A stretch of DNA of 64,000 nt from Leifsonia sp. Root1293 (GCF_001425325.1 NZ_LMEH01000001.1:1287898-1351897); one strand, 5' to 3'. Shown: positions 1 through 7,551, counted from the first letter of the stretch. Made by a program: numbers and translations. Notes: generated by a model from the letters alone, not told the origin.

Positions 1-660
1 TGTTGGCGTGGATGCTGCACATACCGGGCAGGCCGCTGTTGAGCGCGATGAGCAGGTCGAGGCTCTCGGCCTCCCGTACCTCGCCGACGACCAGCCGGTC
101 GGGCCGCATGCGCAGCGCCTCCTTGATCAGGCGGCGCAGGCTGATCTCGCCGGTGCCCTCGATGCTCGGCTGGCGGCACTGCATGGCCACGATGTCGCGC
201 GCATCGACATCGAGCTCGAAGGTCTCCTCCACGGTCACGATGCGTTCATCGCGCCGCGCACTGGAGAGCAGGGCGCCGAGCAGCGTGGTCTTGCCCGCCT
301 GCGTCGGACCTGATACGAGCATGTTCTGGTCGGCGAGCACGCACATGCGCAGGAACTCCGCGGCCTGCAGCGAGAGCGAGCCCAGTTGCACGAGGCGGCC
401 GAGGTCGCGGAGCCGCCTGGTGAACTTGCGGATGTTCACGGCCCAGTGCTTCTGGGTGATGTCGGGGATCACGACGTGCAGCCGTGACCCGTCCGGCAGG
501 GAGGCGTCGACGAAGGGGCTGGACAGGTCGACGCGGCGACCGCTGGACTGCAGCATCCGTTCCACCAGATCGCGCACAGCACCCTCGGTCAGCACCGTGG
601 GAGTCAACTCGGGGACACCGTTGCGGGCGACGAAGACCCGTGATGGCGAGTTGAGCCAGA
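1..660 (-). pseudogene. cpaF: CpaF/TadA-type secretion ATPase, C-terminal fragment
   Basis: Read on the minus strand from 660 leftwards, the frame gives the start of the ATPase core (WLNSPSRVFVARNG), then a Walker A (SGPTQAGKTTLL), a Walker B-like VVGEVREAES and the GLPGM region, running off the left edge. CpaF/TadA ATPases power assembly of Tad/Flp pili. The first 90 or so codons lie at 11443-11710, separated by the integrative element. Joining the fragments through the shared 15-bp core gives an uninterrupted reading frame. The fragment has no convincing start of its own, and a strong terminator at 689-727 sits just upstream of it, so it is probably silent while the element is integrated. 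Confidence 0.9.
646..660 (+). repeat. attL core of the integrative element (15-bp direct repeat)
   Basis: GCGAGTTGAGCCAGA occurs here and again at 11443-11457, at the point where each cpaF fragment breaks off. The flanking bases differ on both sides. The core encodes the WLNS segment of CpaF on the minus strand. It is partly palindromic (GAGTT at 648-652, AACTC at 660-664), as core-type sites of tyrosine recombinases often are. Confidence 0.9.
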
Positions 661-688
661 ACTCACGCTTACCTGTCGACCAATGACG

Positions 689-727
689 AAAAAGGGCGAC
701 TCCCGCCAAAACCCGCGGAAGTCGCCC
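689..727 (-). terminator. Intrinsic terminator at the left end of the element
   Basis: On the minus strand an 8-bp perfect stem (720-727 paired with 694-701) is followed by a run of five T (689-693). It would stop transcription leaving the element before it enters the truncated cpaF fragment. Confidence 0.8.
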
Positions 728-766
728 AAGTTGGTTGATGGCTAGTCACGGCTGGAAACGGTTGTG

Positions 767-785
767 CTGACGAACGGCTGACGAA
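767..785 (+). repeat. Putative integrase arm-type sites, left end
   Basis: CTGACGAA occurs at 767-774 and 778-785, a direct pair offset by 11 bp. An identical pair with the same offset lies at 11379-11397 near the other end of the element, which is what integrase arm-binding sites look like. Confidence 0.55.
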
Positions 786-835
786 TCCGCCCGGGCTGCC
801 CGTTGCTGTTGCTGGCTGCCCGAATTGTCGCTCTT

Positions 836-855
836 GGGGACTAGGTGGGGACTAG
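836..855 (+). repeat. Second paired repeat in the left arm
   Basis: GGGGACTAG occurs at 836-844 and 847-855, again a direct pair offset by 11 bp. It lies between the CTGACGAA pair and the first element gene. It may be an excisionase or integrase accessory site. Confidence 0.4.
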
Positions 856-862
856 CACGTTG

Positions 863-1333
863 TCACGCCACCCGGTGACTGAACCTCCGTCGCGTATGGC
901 CGTCGCCGGCAGTCCAGTGCACCGTGACCATCCGGCTGGGAGGCGAACCGAGGCGCCGAATGAACATGAACTCAACGACTCCGCCCGAGTCGACGTCGAC
1001 CGGGAACTTCTGAAACTTGATCCACTTTTCGTAGTAGCCCTCAGGAGTGAACAGGTCGACGGCTGTGACATCTTCTCCGGTGGCGTTCGTGACGCTCCAG
1101 AGCTGATCCATGTTGGGAGGACCTAGGGCTTCGAAGACCCAAGGAACGATGGGCCGTGCGGCTCGCTCTGCAATCTGCGCCTGCCATTCCAAGGCTGCGG
1201 CTACTCGCTCCTGAGCCGCGGCGGCCGCGATCTCGTGCGAACCAGCGCTTCGGTTCGCTCTGCGAGCCTCTGCCGCCTGCCAGATGGCAGCGGCGGCGGC
1301 GAGAAGCGCAATGGCGGCCGCCATCCATTCCAT
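863..1333 (-). CDS. Hypothetical membrane-anchored protein (156 aa)
   Basis: I do not recognise a family. The predicted protein opens with a hydrophobic segment (MEWMAAAIALLAAAAAIW), then an Ala/Glu/Arg-rich helix of about 45 residues that could be a coiled coil, then a probably beta-rich C-terminal domain (VTNATGEDVTAVDLFTPEG and following). The pattern suggests one membrane anchor with a soluble domain. ATG at 1333 is preferred to an upstream in-frame start because the reading between 1333 and 1477 overlaps the DUF2188 gene. The gap to that gene is 13 bp, so the two are probably cotranscribed. It is the leftmost gene of the element. Confidence 0.6.
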   Translation of the reverse strand: MEWMAAAIALLAAAAAIWQAAEARRANRSAGSHEIAAAAAQERVAAALEWQAQIAERAARPIVPWVFEALGPPNMDQLWSVTNATGEDVTAVDLFTPEGYYEKWIKFQKFPVDVDSGGVVEFMFIRRLGSPPSRMVTVHWTAGDGHTRRRFSHRVA

Positions 1334-1346
1334 GGCCCGCTGAGGC

Positions 1347-1562
1347 CTATCCGCGACCGCGGGGGTCGTTGCCGGGAGCCACAGTGTCCTTTGCCCTGAC
1401 TGCACCATTCTCGCCATGAATGAACAGCTCTCCTCCACCGCGAGCCGCAATGTAGGAGCGGGCTGCGTTGATCGCATCAGCTTGGAGGTTGTGCGTCGAA
1501 ATCACCACACCGTCTTTGACCTGCCACTGAGTACCGCTCGGGACCACATGTGCTGACGCCAT
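1347..1562 (-). CDS. DUF2188 family protein (71 aa)
   Basis: The sequence HVVPSGTQWQVKDG, a central AINAARSYIAARGGGELFIHG and a C-terminal NDPRG match the small DUF2188 family, whose members are common on phages, plasmids and other mobile DNA. Their molecular role is unknown to me. ATG at 1562 is preceded by an AAAGGAG Shine-Dalgarno at good spacing, which decides against the upstream in-frame ATG at 1598. It is followed 13 bp later by the membrane-anchored hypothetical. Confidence 0.8.
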   Translation of the reverse strand: MASAHVVPSGTQWQVKDGVVISTHNLQADAINAARSYIAARGGGELFIHGENGAVRAKDTVAPGNDPRGRG

Positions 1563-1619
1563 CGTCAGCTCCTTTCGTCGAGGATTGACACCGCACACGC
1601 TACTCAGCCCTCAGGGGCC

Positions 1620-1640
1620 CGGATACCACCCACACGGGGG
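1620..1640 (+). repeat. 21-bp imperfect direct repeat, copy 1
   Basis: GGATACCACCCA followed by an ACGGGGG block recurs at 2521-2541 with two mismatches over 21 bases. Each copy lies just upstream of a rightward gene. Copy 1 also forms a CCACAC/GTGTGG hairpin spanning 1630-1646. It could be a shared promoter or operator, but no function is shown. Confidence 0.5.
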
Positions 1641-1690
1641 GTGTGGAGAACTCTGACGGCGTCGTCGCAGTGGGGGCTATCCTCGGCGTC

Positions 1691-1819
1691 GTGGATGAGG
1701 TGACAGATCCCGACTGTCCAAACTGTGGCACCCGATGCCGGCCCCGCAGTGCGTCATGGTGGTGCGCGAACTGCCGGGTCTGGGTCGACTGGGCGCTCCT
1801 CCCCACCGAGTCATCGTGA
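1691..1819 (+). CDS. Small zinc-ribbon protein (42 aa, possibly 58 aa)
   Basis: The frame reads MDEVTDPDCPNCGTRC, then a Trp-rich WWCANCRVWVDW stretch. The CPNC and CANC pairs form a classical C-x2-C...C-x2-C zinc ribbon with an extra Cys in between. The GTG at 1691 is a conservative start; the frame stays open to a GTG at 1643, which would give 58 aa with a hydrophobic N-terminus. The stop at 1817-1819 overlaps the GTG of the next small ORF (GTGA), indicating translational coupling. Possible roles include nucleic-acid or protein binding. Confidence 0.6.
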   Translation: MDEVTDPDCPNCGTRCRPRSASWWCANCRVWVDWALLPTESS

Positions 1820-1893
1820 GCGGCCGGCGAGCAGTCCTAGTGCTCCTCTTCGCGGCGATCGCCATCCTTACGATCGCGGCGTTCCTGATCTAA
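1816..1893 (+). CDS. 25-aa single-pass membrane peptide
   Basis: Starting at a GTG that overlaps the stop of the zinc-ribbon ORF, the frame encodes a short Arg-containing N-terminus (MSGRRA) followed by about 20 hydrophobic residues (VLVLLFAAIAILTIAAFLI) and a stop. It is a minimal transmembrane helix. The coupling and hydrophobicity argue that it is real. It could be a membrane anchor for the zinc-ribbon partner or a small toxin. Its 3' end overlaps the convergent gene by 4 bp. Confidence 0.5.
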   Translation: MSGRRAVLVLLFAAIAILTIAAFLI

Positions 1894-2471
1894 GCCAGCC
1901 AGGCCCTCGCCGCGGCGTCCAAGCTCGCGAGGGGATGGTCACCCTTGCGCGCCATCTCTTTCAACGCTTTTGTGCGCCGCGGCGAGGGCATGGTGAGTGC
2001 GTATGGTGTGATGTGGCTGCCGTCGGGTTCAGTGATCAGTAGATCTCTGTGAAGGTCGTAGCCACTTTCAATTTGCGCAGTCGCGCGGGCCCTCAATGCG
2101 TCCAAACTGGCGACCGAGAAGGGCACCTTCTGACCGTCGCGGAACACGATGCGGGCTTCGTCCCAGTCGGCACCATTCCACTGCCGGATGGATGACGCGT
2201 GCACGACCGTATTGCGATCCTCGATCACATTGCCTGATGACTTCGTCCATTCAACGAGATCGGGCACAACCACGGTCGACCAGGGTGGTGCGCCATCCGT
2301 CTTCAATTTATCTCGGATTGCTCCGAGCATGCTCTTCATAGCCGGCAGCCTCGAGGAATGCTGAAGCAAGCCCATGATCGCTGCGACACCGTAGACGTCG
2401 CGCTCGAGCGACCCGACCGTGAGCATCAGTCGACCGAGGGCGAGAGCGATGCTGTCGCGATCGTCCGTCAT
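1890..2471 (-). CDS. Hypothetical helical protein with a HEPN-like RNxxxH motif (193 aa)
   Basis: The protein is mostly helical by inspection and carries EDRNTVVHASS, in which R86-N-x3-H91 fits the Rx4-6H signature of HEPN ribonucleases, with the usual polar residue after Arg. Upstream helices (residues 5-55) would supply the first HEPN helices. The family assignment rests on the motif and helicity alone and is tentative. ATG at 2471 gives the most natural N-terminus (MTDDRDSIALALGRL). The gene converges on the zinc-ribbon/TM pair and is flanked by the two 21-bp repeats. Confidence 0.6.
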   Translation of the reverse strand: MTDDRDSIALALGRLMLTVGSLERDVYGVAAIMGLLQHSSRLPAMKSMLGAIRDKLKTDGAPPWSTVVVPDLVEWTKSSGNVIEDRNTVVHASSIRQWNGADWDEARIVFRDGQKVPFSVASLDALRARATAQIESGYDLHRDLLITEPDGSHITPYALTMPSPRRTKALKEMARKGDHPLASLDAAARAWLA

Positions 2472-2520
2472 GGCACGACAATAGATCAATCGACGGTGAA
2501 GCCCGCTAGTCAAGCGCTCC

Positions 2521-2541
2521 GGGATACCACCCAGACGGGGG
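2521..2541 (+). repeat. 21-bp imperfect direct repeat, copy 2
   Basis: This matches 1620-1640 at 19 of 21 positions. It lies about 40 bp upstream of the rightward gene at 2579. Confidence 0.5.
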
Positions 2542-2578
2542 CCGCGCGCGCCGGTGAAGCACCATAGGCTCCTGATTT

Positions 2579-3262
2579 ATGACCAACCCCGCACGCGAGC
2601 TGCTCACCCTCTACGTCGAGTGGCGTGCTGCGCTCGTCAACGGTGACCGGCACATGATGGACCTGGTGCAGCCACATTCTCAGGAGGGAGCACACCAGCT
2701 CGAAGGTGCCATGCGGCTGCTACTCCGAATCGATCAAGTTCTCCAGCAGCTCGAGGATGACGGCAAGAGCGTCGCCATCTTCCGCCGGCAATTCCCACAG
2801 TGGTCAATGGGCGTGCTCTCCACCGCGATCGGCTGGAATACGAACCTGTCCGGGGAATCCCTCGTGCCGACGATGTACATGGACCAGATCGAAGCATTCG
2901 CCAATTTTCTCGACGGCAAAGTGCCAGAGATAGGGCCAGCTCACGTAGAGAATCTCCGAGAGGTATTGGCTCGTGCGCGTACCCTCCTCGAAGAGGATCT
3001 GAGCATCGACCCTGAGCTCCAGACCTATCTGCACCGGCTCCTGCAGGAGATGCAGCACGCTCTCGACGACGACGCGATGGGCGCCGGCTATGACTTTTCC
3101 GACGGCGCCCAGCGTCTGTGGGTGGCGTTCCAGGCAGCCGAGGCCTCTAGTGCCAAGAAAGAGAAGTGGGCCGACTTGGTCAACAAGATCCTCGTCGGAG
3201 TGGTCACCAGTACTGTGATCGAATCCGGTAAGGCCGTGGTCAAGCTCATGCTCGAAGGTTAG
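2579..3262 (+). CDS. Hypothetical protein (227 aa)
   Basis: No family recognised. Residues 1-200 look alpha-helical, with heptad-like Leu patterns (for example LLLRIDQVLQQLEDDGK). The last 30 residues (LVNKILVGVVTSTVIESGK and onwards) form an amphipathic or weakly hydrophobic helix that could contact membrane. The ATG at 2579 has no obvious Shine-Dalgarno. The gene stands alone between the HEPN-like gene and two small rightward ORFs in the cargo section of the element. Confidence 0.6.
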   Translation: MTNPARELLTLYVEWRAALVNGDRHMMDLVQPHSQEGAHQLEGAMRLLLRIDQVLQQLEDDGKSVAIFRRQFPQWSMGVLSTAIGWNTNLSGESLVPTMYMDQIEAFANFLDGKVPEIGPAHVENLREVLARARTLLEEDLSIDPELQTYLHRLLQEMQHALDDDAMGAGYDFSDGAQRLWVAFQAAEASSAKKEKWADLVNKILVGVVTSTVIESGKAVVKLMLEG

Positions 3263-3363
3263 GCAGCCGGCGTCGAGCGCGAGCGCCGCACCCCCACCAA
3301 GTCGGTCAATCCACCACGATTGGGGGATCGCCCAATGTCGGGCGTCCCGAATAACGTGGCCAT

Positions 3364-3654
3364 GTGCCCAAACGCTCCCTCGCCCGCCGCTCACCAATCG
3401 TCGTATACCGAGTGGAGCCGAACCTCGAGCAAACCGACCGCGTGGACATGCGTGCGTGGCTCGGGGACGAATATGGCCGCATGCTTCGACAGCACCCTCT
3501 GGGATCAGCCTGGGTCGACGAGATCGAAGGACCACTGCCACGTGGTCAGTGGATCACGACCAAGGAGACCGACAAGATTCATGCGCTCCCCGAGGCCGTG
3601 CGGGACGAGCTCTTCGACTTCGACGACGCGATCCGTGAAGCGCTGAAGGCCTAG
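3364..3654 (+). CDS. Hypothetical small protein (96 aa)
   Basis: No family recognised. It has a basic N-terminus (PKRSLARRS), a central region with several Trp, and an acidic C-terminus (ELFDFDDAIREAL). The start is a GTG at 3364. No homology is visible, and the call rests on frame length and position in a rightward run of small genes. Confidence 0.45.
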   Translation: MPKRSLARRSPIVVYRVEPNLEQTDRVDMRAWLGDEYGRMLRQHPLGSAWVDEIEGPLPRGQWITTKETDKIHALPEAVRDELFDFDDAIREALKA

Positions 3655-3704
3655 AGCGTCCCCTGCAAGGGCCGGTGCGTCCACCCAAGCGCCACGGAGC
3701 AGCA

Positions 3705-3974
3705 GTGAGTACCACCTGGCATCCCATCCTTGAGGCCCGCGAACCTGAACCTGGCCGCTGGGTACTCCTCGATTGGATGGACCACGAGTACGCCGAGATC
3801 CGCCTCGTCCGACGCGGCCCCGAAGTCGGCTACCGAGCCGAGATGCGCGGCGAGCTCGTCGGATACTTCCGCACCCTCCGCCGAGCCTGCGAGGACGCCC
3901 ACCACGCCTTCATCCGCGCCCACGCGCCCGGAGGAGCCCCAAACGGTGGCGCCGGGTACCCCGTCAGGCGCTGA
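3705..3974 (+). CDS. Hypothetical small protein (89 aa)
   Basis: The protein begins VSTTWHPILEAREPEPGRW and is rich in Trp, Tyr and Arg with a C-terminal Gly/Pro tail. GTG at 3705 is preferred to an upstream GTG because a GGAGCAG stretch precedes it. The function is unknown. It is convergent with the dprA-like gene, and a small hairpin separates them. Confidence 0.5.
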   Translation: MSTTWHPILEAREPEPGRWVLLDWMDHEYAEIRLVRRGPEVGYRAEMRGELVGYFRTLRRACEDAHHAFIRAHAPGGAPNGGAGYPVRR

Positions 3975-3986
3975 CCGTTAATTGAG

Positions 3987-4001
3987 CGGAGCGCGGCTCC
4001 G
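3987..4001. terminator. Small hairpin between convergent genes
   Basis: CGGAGC and GCTCCG pair across a 3-base loop. There is no T-run, so this is at best a weak terminator. Confidence 0.3.
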
Positions 4002-4048
4002 TTCGGCCACCATCAGGCGGTCGCAGGATGAGGAGCCGCTCAGGCCTG

Positions 4049-4915
4049 CTAGAAGAGATGCATCTCGGCCGGACCCAACGGATCCCTTGGAAGTCCGTCC
4101 AGGACATGGTGGAGAGAAGCCGTATTGCGCACCGGAGTCGCTCCGTCAGCCAAGAGCTTCCGATTCCCCGGCGGGGTAGCTTCACCGAAATCGACGACCA
4201 GCACGGGTCGACCCAGCTTCATTGCGCCCTCGCCCGCGGCGAGAGTTCCGCCTTTCTCGCCGGCCTCAATCACTACGAGCGCCTTTGACAACCCGAAGAT
4301 GATGCTGTTGCGAGCCATCGCGGCATGAGCTTGCCAGGTCTGAGACGGGGCGAACTGCGACAACACGAGAGTCCGCGCGGGATCGAAGTCCCTCGTGAAT
4401 TCTCTTTTCACGCGGAAGTAGTCCATGCCCTCGGCCAGCACGATAACGGTACTGCCACCGGTGCGGAGCGCCGCAAGGTGGGTTGCCGTGTCGACGCCTT
4501 TCGCATATCCGGAGATGATGGTGAGCCCGCGCTCGCTGACGGATACTCCACACCGATCAGCCGCCTCGAGGCCCTTAGGCGAAACGTTGCGAGACCCACA
4601 CATGCCAACACCGTCGGCGTAAAGCAGCGATTTATTGCCCTTATAGAAGATGATCGGCATGAGTGGCTTGCCGTTGGAAACCAGGGACTGCGGAAAATCG
4701 GGTTCGCCAAAGACGACCGCGCCTATACCGTCACGTTCCATCTGCTCGGCCTTGACCGTTGCGTCAACTTGGGTGGCGTGATCGAGTCCGTCGAATGCTT
4801 CTCGCAGCGCCGCAAGGCCACCGGAGCGCACGGCGGCGGTGATACGACCAGGCGTCCGAAGCGAAGCGAAAGCCCCAACGGCTAGAACCAGTGAGTCAGT
4901 CATGGTTGTTGTCAT
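4049..4915 (-). CDS. DprA/Smf-like Rossmann (SLOG superfamily) protein, mobile-element version
   Basis: The 288-aa protein carries the DprA core: CGSRN (106-110), ISGYAKGVDTATHLAAL (134-150), a GGSTVIVLAEGMD strand-turn (153-165), ARNSIIFGLS (201-210) and a late GRPVLVVDFG. DprA proteins load RecA on incoming single-stranded DNA, and the wider SLOG superfamily binds or processes nucleotides. Chromosomal DprA normally sits in a competence/topA neighbourhood, whereas this copy is element cargo. Its ATG overlaps the upstream phosphoribosyltransferase stop by 4 bp (4912-4915), so the two proteins are translated together and probably cooperate. A role in anti-phage conflict is an inference. Confidence 0.85.
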   Translation of the reverse strand: MTTTMTDSLVLAVGAFASLRTPGRITAAVRSGGLAALREAFDGLDHATQVDATVKAEQMERDGIGAVVFGEPDFPQSLVSNGKPLMPIIFYKGNKSLLYADGVGMCGSRNVSPKGLEAADRCGVSVSERGLTIISGYAKGVDTATHLAALRTGGSTVIVLAEGMDYFRVKREFTRDFDPARTLVLSQFAPSQTWQAHAAMARNSIIFGLSKALVVIEAGEKGGTLAAGEGAMKLGRPVLVVDFGEATPPGNRKLLADGATPVRNTASLHHVLDGLPRDPLGPAEMHLF

Positions 4916-5736
4916 TTGCGGATCGTCCTAGCAACGGCCAAGAACACGACAGTCGTCGCCCCTGCGCGCCGTGCCGCGGCCGCGGCTCCGGTTGCACTCC
5001 CGCCGCTTTGGTACACGTCATCGAGGACTATTACGGTCCCCGACAAAGTGCCGTTCACGGTGAACGCCTCGCTCAGATCCTGCTTCGTATCGAATTGCCG
5101 TTCACGAGGCCCACCCGGCGACGTGGACTCGACGAAAGAGATGCCAGCCTTGGCCGCGACTTCTCGAGCGAGCTTTTCACCGAAACTGTTGCCATCGGCA
5201 AGATGACCGGGAGCGGCGACCATCGCCGTCGCGACAGAGTACCTGGGGTGCCTTTGAATGAAGTCGGCGAGCGTCGCGATCATCTCCCTTCGGCAATTCC
5301 GCGAGTTGGAGTAGTCAGGATGGCTGGCATGCTTCGTGAAATTGATCAACTCGCCAGCTCGCGTGTGAATCAACTCATCGTCTTCGTTCGGCACCGTGTA
5401 CCAATCGAGTGCCATGCACCGATCGACCTGACCAGGCGAGGGGATGCTCAGTGCGAGCTTAAGGAGATCGGCTAGTTCGGTAACCGACGCCGGGACGACT
5501 CCGGCGAATCGGAAAGCGTGTGTCCACGTCTTCTTTCCGTCGTCTGAGAGGGCCGCTTCAACACACACCGCGCTGGCGACGATCTTGATCTCGTCAGCCA
5601 CTTCAGCGGGACCACAGAGGAGGAGAACCTGACCTTCGCCATGCGGATCCTTGATGACCTTGTACTTCAACAGCTTTCCACCCCGGGCGTTGGGAGTGTA
5701 CGGCCCCAGAAGGGAGGACCAGTCGATCGTCGTCAT
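4912..5736 (-). CDS. ComF-like phosphoribosyltransferase domain protein (274 aa)
   Basis: The C-terminus carries the PRPP-binding signature VIVLDDVYQSGGSATGAA (235-252), which fits type I phosphoribosyltransferases including ComF. The N-terminal 140 residues do not resemble ComF zinc fingers and are of unknown fold. ATG at 5736 has a GAGGAGG Shine-Dalgarno and gives MTTIDWSSLLGPY, so the longer frame to 5784 is rejected. The gene is coupled to the dprA-like gene through a 4-bp overlap and is divergent from the membrane protein at 5883 across a 146-bp promoter region. The substrate is unknown. Confidence 0.8.
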   Translation of the reverse strand: MTTIDWSSLLGPYTPNARGGKLLKYKVIKDPHGEGQVLLLCGPAEVADEIKIVASAVCVEAALSDDGKKTWTHAFRFAGVVPASVTELADLLKLALSIPSPGQVDRCMALDWYTVPNEDDELIHTRAGELINFTKHASHPDYSNSRNCRREMIATLADFIQRHPRYSVATAMVAAPGHLADGNSFGEKLAREVAAKAGISFVESTSPGGPRERQFDTKQDLSEAFTVNGTLSGTVIVLDDVYQSGGSATGAAAAARRAGATTVVFLAVARTIRK

Positions 5737-5882
5737 CACCGAGCCTCCTCTCGTTCTGGAAAGGATACTGGCGCCCAACGACATCCGCCTCTAACGCCTC
5801 GCCGTCGGCCGACCCGTCAGGTCGGTCCTCTGCGCTCCCACCCGGGTGAGCCAGGCGGACCCGACGACCTAAGCTCGGGCAA

Positions 5883-6287
5883 GTGACCGAAGCTACTTGC
5901 GCAGTCCTGACCGCGATCTTCCCGCTTATCCTCGTGACAAACACGCTTGAGCGGCGCAGCATCCACATGAACGTACGCCGCATGCGTTTCTTCCGCTACA
6001 GCTCACTCTGGACGCTGTCGGCCTGCCTCGTCGGGCTGGTGATCACTGTTCTTGGCGTTCAGTTCCACGGGCTCGGATTCGGCTCCGCATGGGCGGCCTG
6101 GGGCGCGGCGCTTGTGGCAATACTCGGCCTTGCCGTCACGCTAGTTGCGGCGACAGCGACCATTGAGGGTGAGGAAGATGCCGGCGCCGTCCCGGAACAG
6201 TCTCCAGCTCCAGCTCCAGCTCCAGCTCCAGCTCCAGCTCCAGGTTCAGCCACCGCTGTTGTCGACACGTCAGGCAGTCGGGTGTGA
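5883..6287 (+). CDS. Small membrane protein with a Pro-Ala repeat tail (134 aa)
   Basis: GTG start. Three hydrophobic segments are visible (about 7-20, 43-60 and 68-90), followed by an acidic linker and a periodic PAPAPAPAPAPAP stretch. Pro-Ala runs are rigid spacers. No family is recognised. It probably sits in the cytoplasmic membrane with an extended tail. It is divergent from the PRTase gene. Confidence 0.55.
   Translation: MTEATCAVLTAIFPLILVTNTLERRSIHMNVRRMRFFRYSSLWTLSACLVGLVITVLGVQFHGLGFGSAWAAWGAALVAILGLAVTLVAATATIEGEEDAGAVPEQSPAPAPAPAPAPAPGSATAVVDTSGSRV
6202..6243 (+). repeat. Seven tandem CTCCAG hexamers
   Basis: Seven perfect copies of a 6-bp unit encode the Pro-Ala repeat of the 134-aa membrane protein. 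Perfect tandem copies of this kind can vary in number by slippage, which here would change tail length without a frameshift. Confidence 0.85.
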
Positions 6288-6458
6288 AGCCTTCGCGATG
6301 GGGGGGGTAGGTGCCGGGGAGAGAGGACCAGTCAGGCGGGGAGTGGTCCGCACCTCGGGACATCGCTGGATTTTCTGTGCTTCGGGAGTCTCGCCGGCCC
6401 CAACCAAGGAGGAGGATCCAAAGGCCGGCGAGAGCCCGTCGCTGCTCCGTGAGGAGCT

Positions 6459-6510
6459 GGACACGCGGAGCCCCACCCGATGGGGGCGAGTGACCGATCT
6501 CCGCGTGTCC
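6459..6510. terminator. Inverted repeat between convergent genes
   Basis: GGACACGCGGA (6459-6469) pairs with TCCGCGTGTCC (6500-6510) around a 30-nt loop. It lies just downstream of the leftward 276-aa gene and after the rightward membrane protein, so it could terminate both. Confidence 0.5.
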
Positions 6511-6514
6511 ACGT

Positions 6515-7345
6515 TTATCGGGTGGGTGCCGGGTAGCGGGGCCCGGGCGTCAGGAACTCGATGTCATGGAGGTCGGCGTCTTGATCCGCCCGTCCACGCT
6601 CGGCGATCTTGCGGCGCACCTCGTCGACCGAGTTGAGGGTGAGTCCCTCCCTAGCAAGGAACAACCAGTCGAGGGAAGCCTGCGGGTTGTGGTCGAGGTG
6701 GGCGGCACCGTTGATCGACCAACCTTCACCGACGGCAAACAGGACTGACCAGTCGTTGGGGATCCAGCCCCCGCGAGTCCGTCCGCCGATCGACTGGCGT
6801 TCGGCGACGGTAGGCGACAGATCCAGCGACGCCGACAGGAGAGTTCGGATGGCCGCGTAGGGCTGCATGGCCCGGATGAAGCCCGGGACTTCCCTGAACG
6901 CCGCGATCGTCGCCGCGTCACGGTCAATGATCTCGTCGGAGGACGTCTGAGACGTGAAGCCGAATCTGGCGACGTGATCGACTAGCTTCGTGGCCGCCTG
7001 GTCGAACGGCTTCCGCAGCTGGCCGATCAGGCCGTCGACGTCCCTGACGAGAGCTCGACGAACCTCAGCGAAGAGGTCGTCAAGCACGACGCTGTAGACC
7101 TGGCTCCACGCCGGCTCCGAAGCGTCTGGTGATCTCGAGTAGCCGGCTTCGCGGGTGACTCTGTTCTCGAAGTAACGCTCAAGCTCGTCGTCAGGCAGAG
7201 TCAGCAGCTCGACCGGTTCCATCACCCGCAGTCGGGTGAGGTTGTCGGCGACCTCGAGACCGCGAACGAGAGCGGGCGGCTTCTCGAGCTTGACCAGGTC
7301 GAGCATCGCGGCGAGGGAGGCTGCATCGGTGTGGCGGAAGGTCAC
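6515..7345 (-). CDS. Hypothetical mobile-element protein (276 aa)
   Basis: No domain recognised. The N-terminal 120 residues are Leu/Glu/Arg-rich and helical, and the C-terminal half contains a Trp-rich region (GGWIPNDWSVLFAVGEGWSI). It is the last gene of a leftward group of small overlapping ORFs (7814 to 6515). Its start overlaps the 69-aa gene by 4 bp, so it belongs to the same transcript. Its size and position are those of a satellite or phage gene of unknown role. Confidence 0.6.
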   Translation of the reverse strand: MTFRHTDAASLAAMLDLVKLEKPPALVRGLEVADNLTRLRVMEPVELLTLPDDELERYFENRVTREAGYSRSPDASEPAWSQVYSVVLDDLFAEVRRALVRDVDGLIGQLRKPFDQAATKLVDHVARFGFTSQTSSDEIIDRDAATIAAFREVPGFIRAMQPYAAIRTLLSASLDLSPTVAERQSIGGRTRGGWIPNDWSVLFAVGEGWSINGAAHLDHNPQASLDWLFLAREGLTLNSVDEVRRKIAERGRADQDADLHDIEFLTPGPRYPAPTR

Positions 7346-7551
7346 GACGCCACCGCCGAGATCGGGCGGATCGTTCCCGCAGCGACCATCTGAGCGATAA
7401 CGTCGTCACCCACACCTGCCGGCAGTATGCCGTCAGCGTAGACGTAGTGGTTCGTCCACTCGCCACTCGCGTCAGGCGCTAGAACGACCACAAGAGGCGC
7501 GGACACCTGGTAGCGGACACGTCCGAAGAGGTAGGTCGAAAGGGCCATCAT
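7342..7551 (-). CDS. Hypothetical small protein (69 aa)
   Basis: The protein reads MMALSTYLFGRVRYQVSAP then a beta-rich middle (LVVVLAPDASGEWTNHYVYA). No family recognised. It overlaps the genes on both sides by 4 bp, a sign of coupled translation and the main support for its being real. Confidence 0.55.
   Translation of the reverse strand: MMALSTYLFGRVRYQVSAPLVVVLAPDASGEWTNHYVYADGILPAGVGDDVIAQMVAAGTIRPISAVAS

Noticed and set aside
6202..6243. CTCCAG repeat as a regulatory or CRISPR-like repeat
   Set aside because: It is in frame within a coding sequence and encodes a Pro-Ala spacer.
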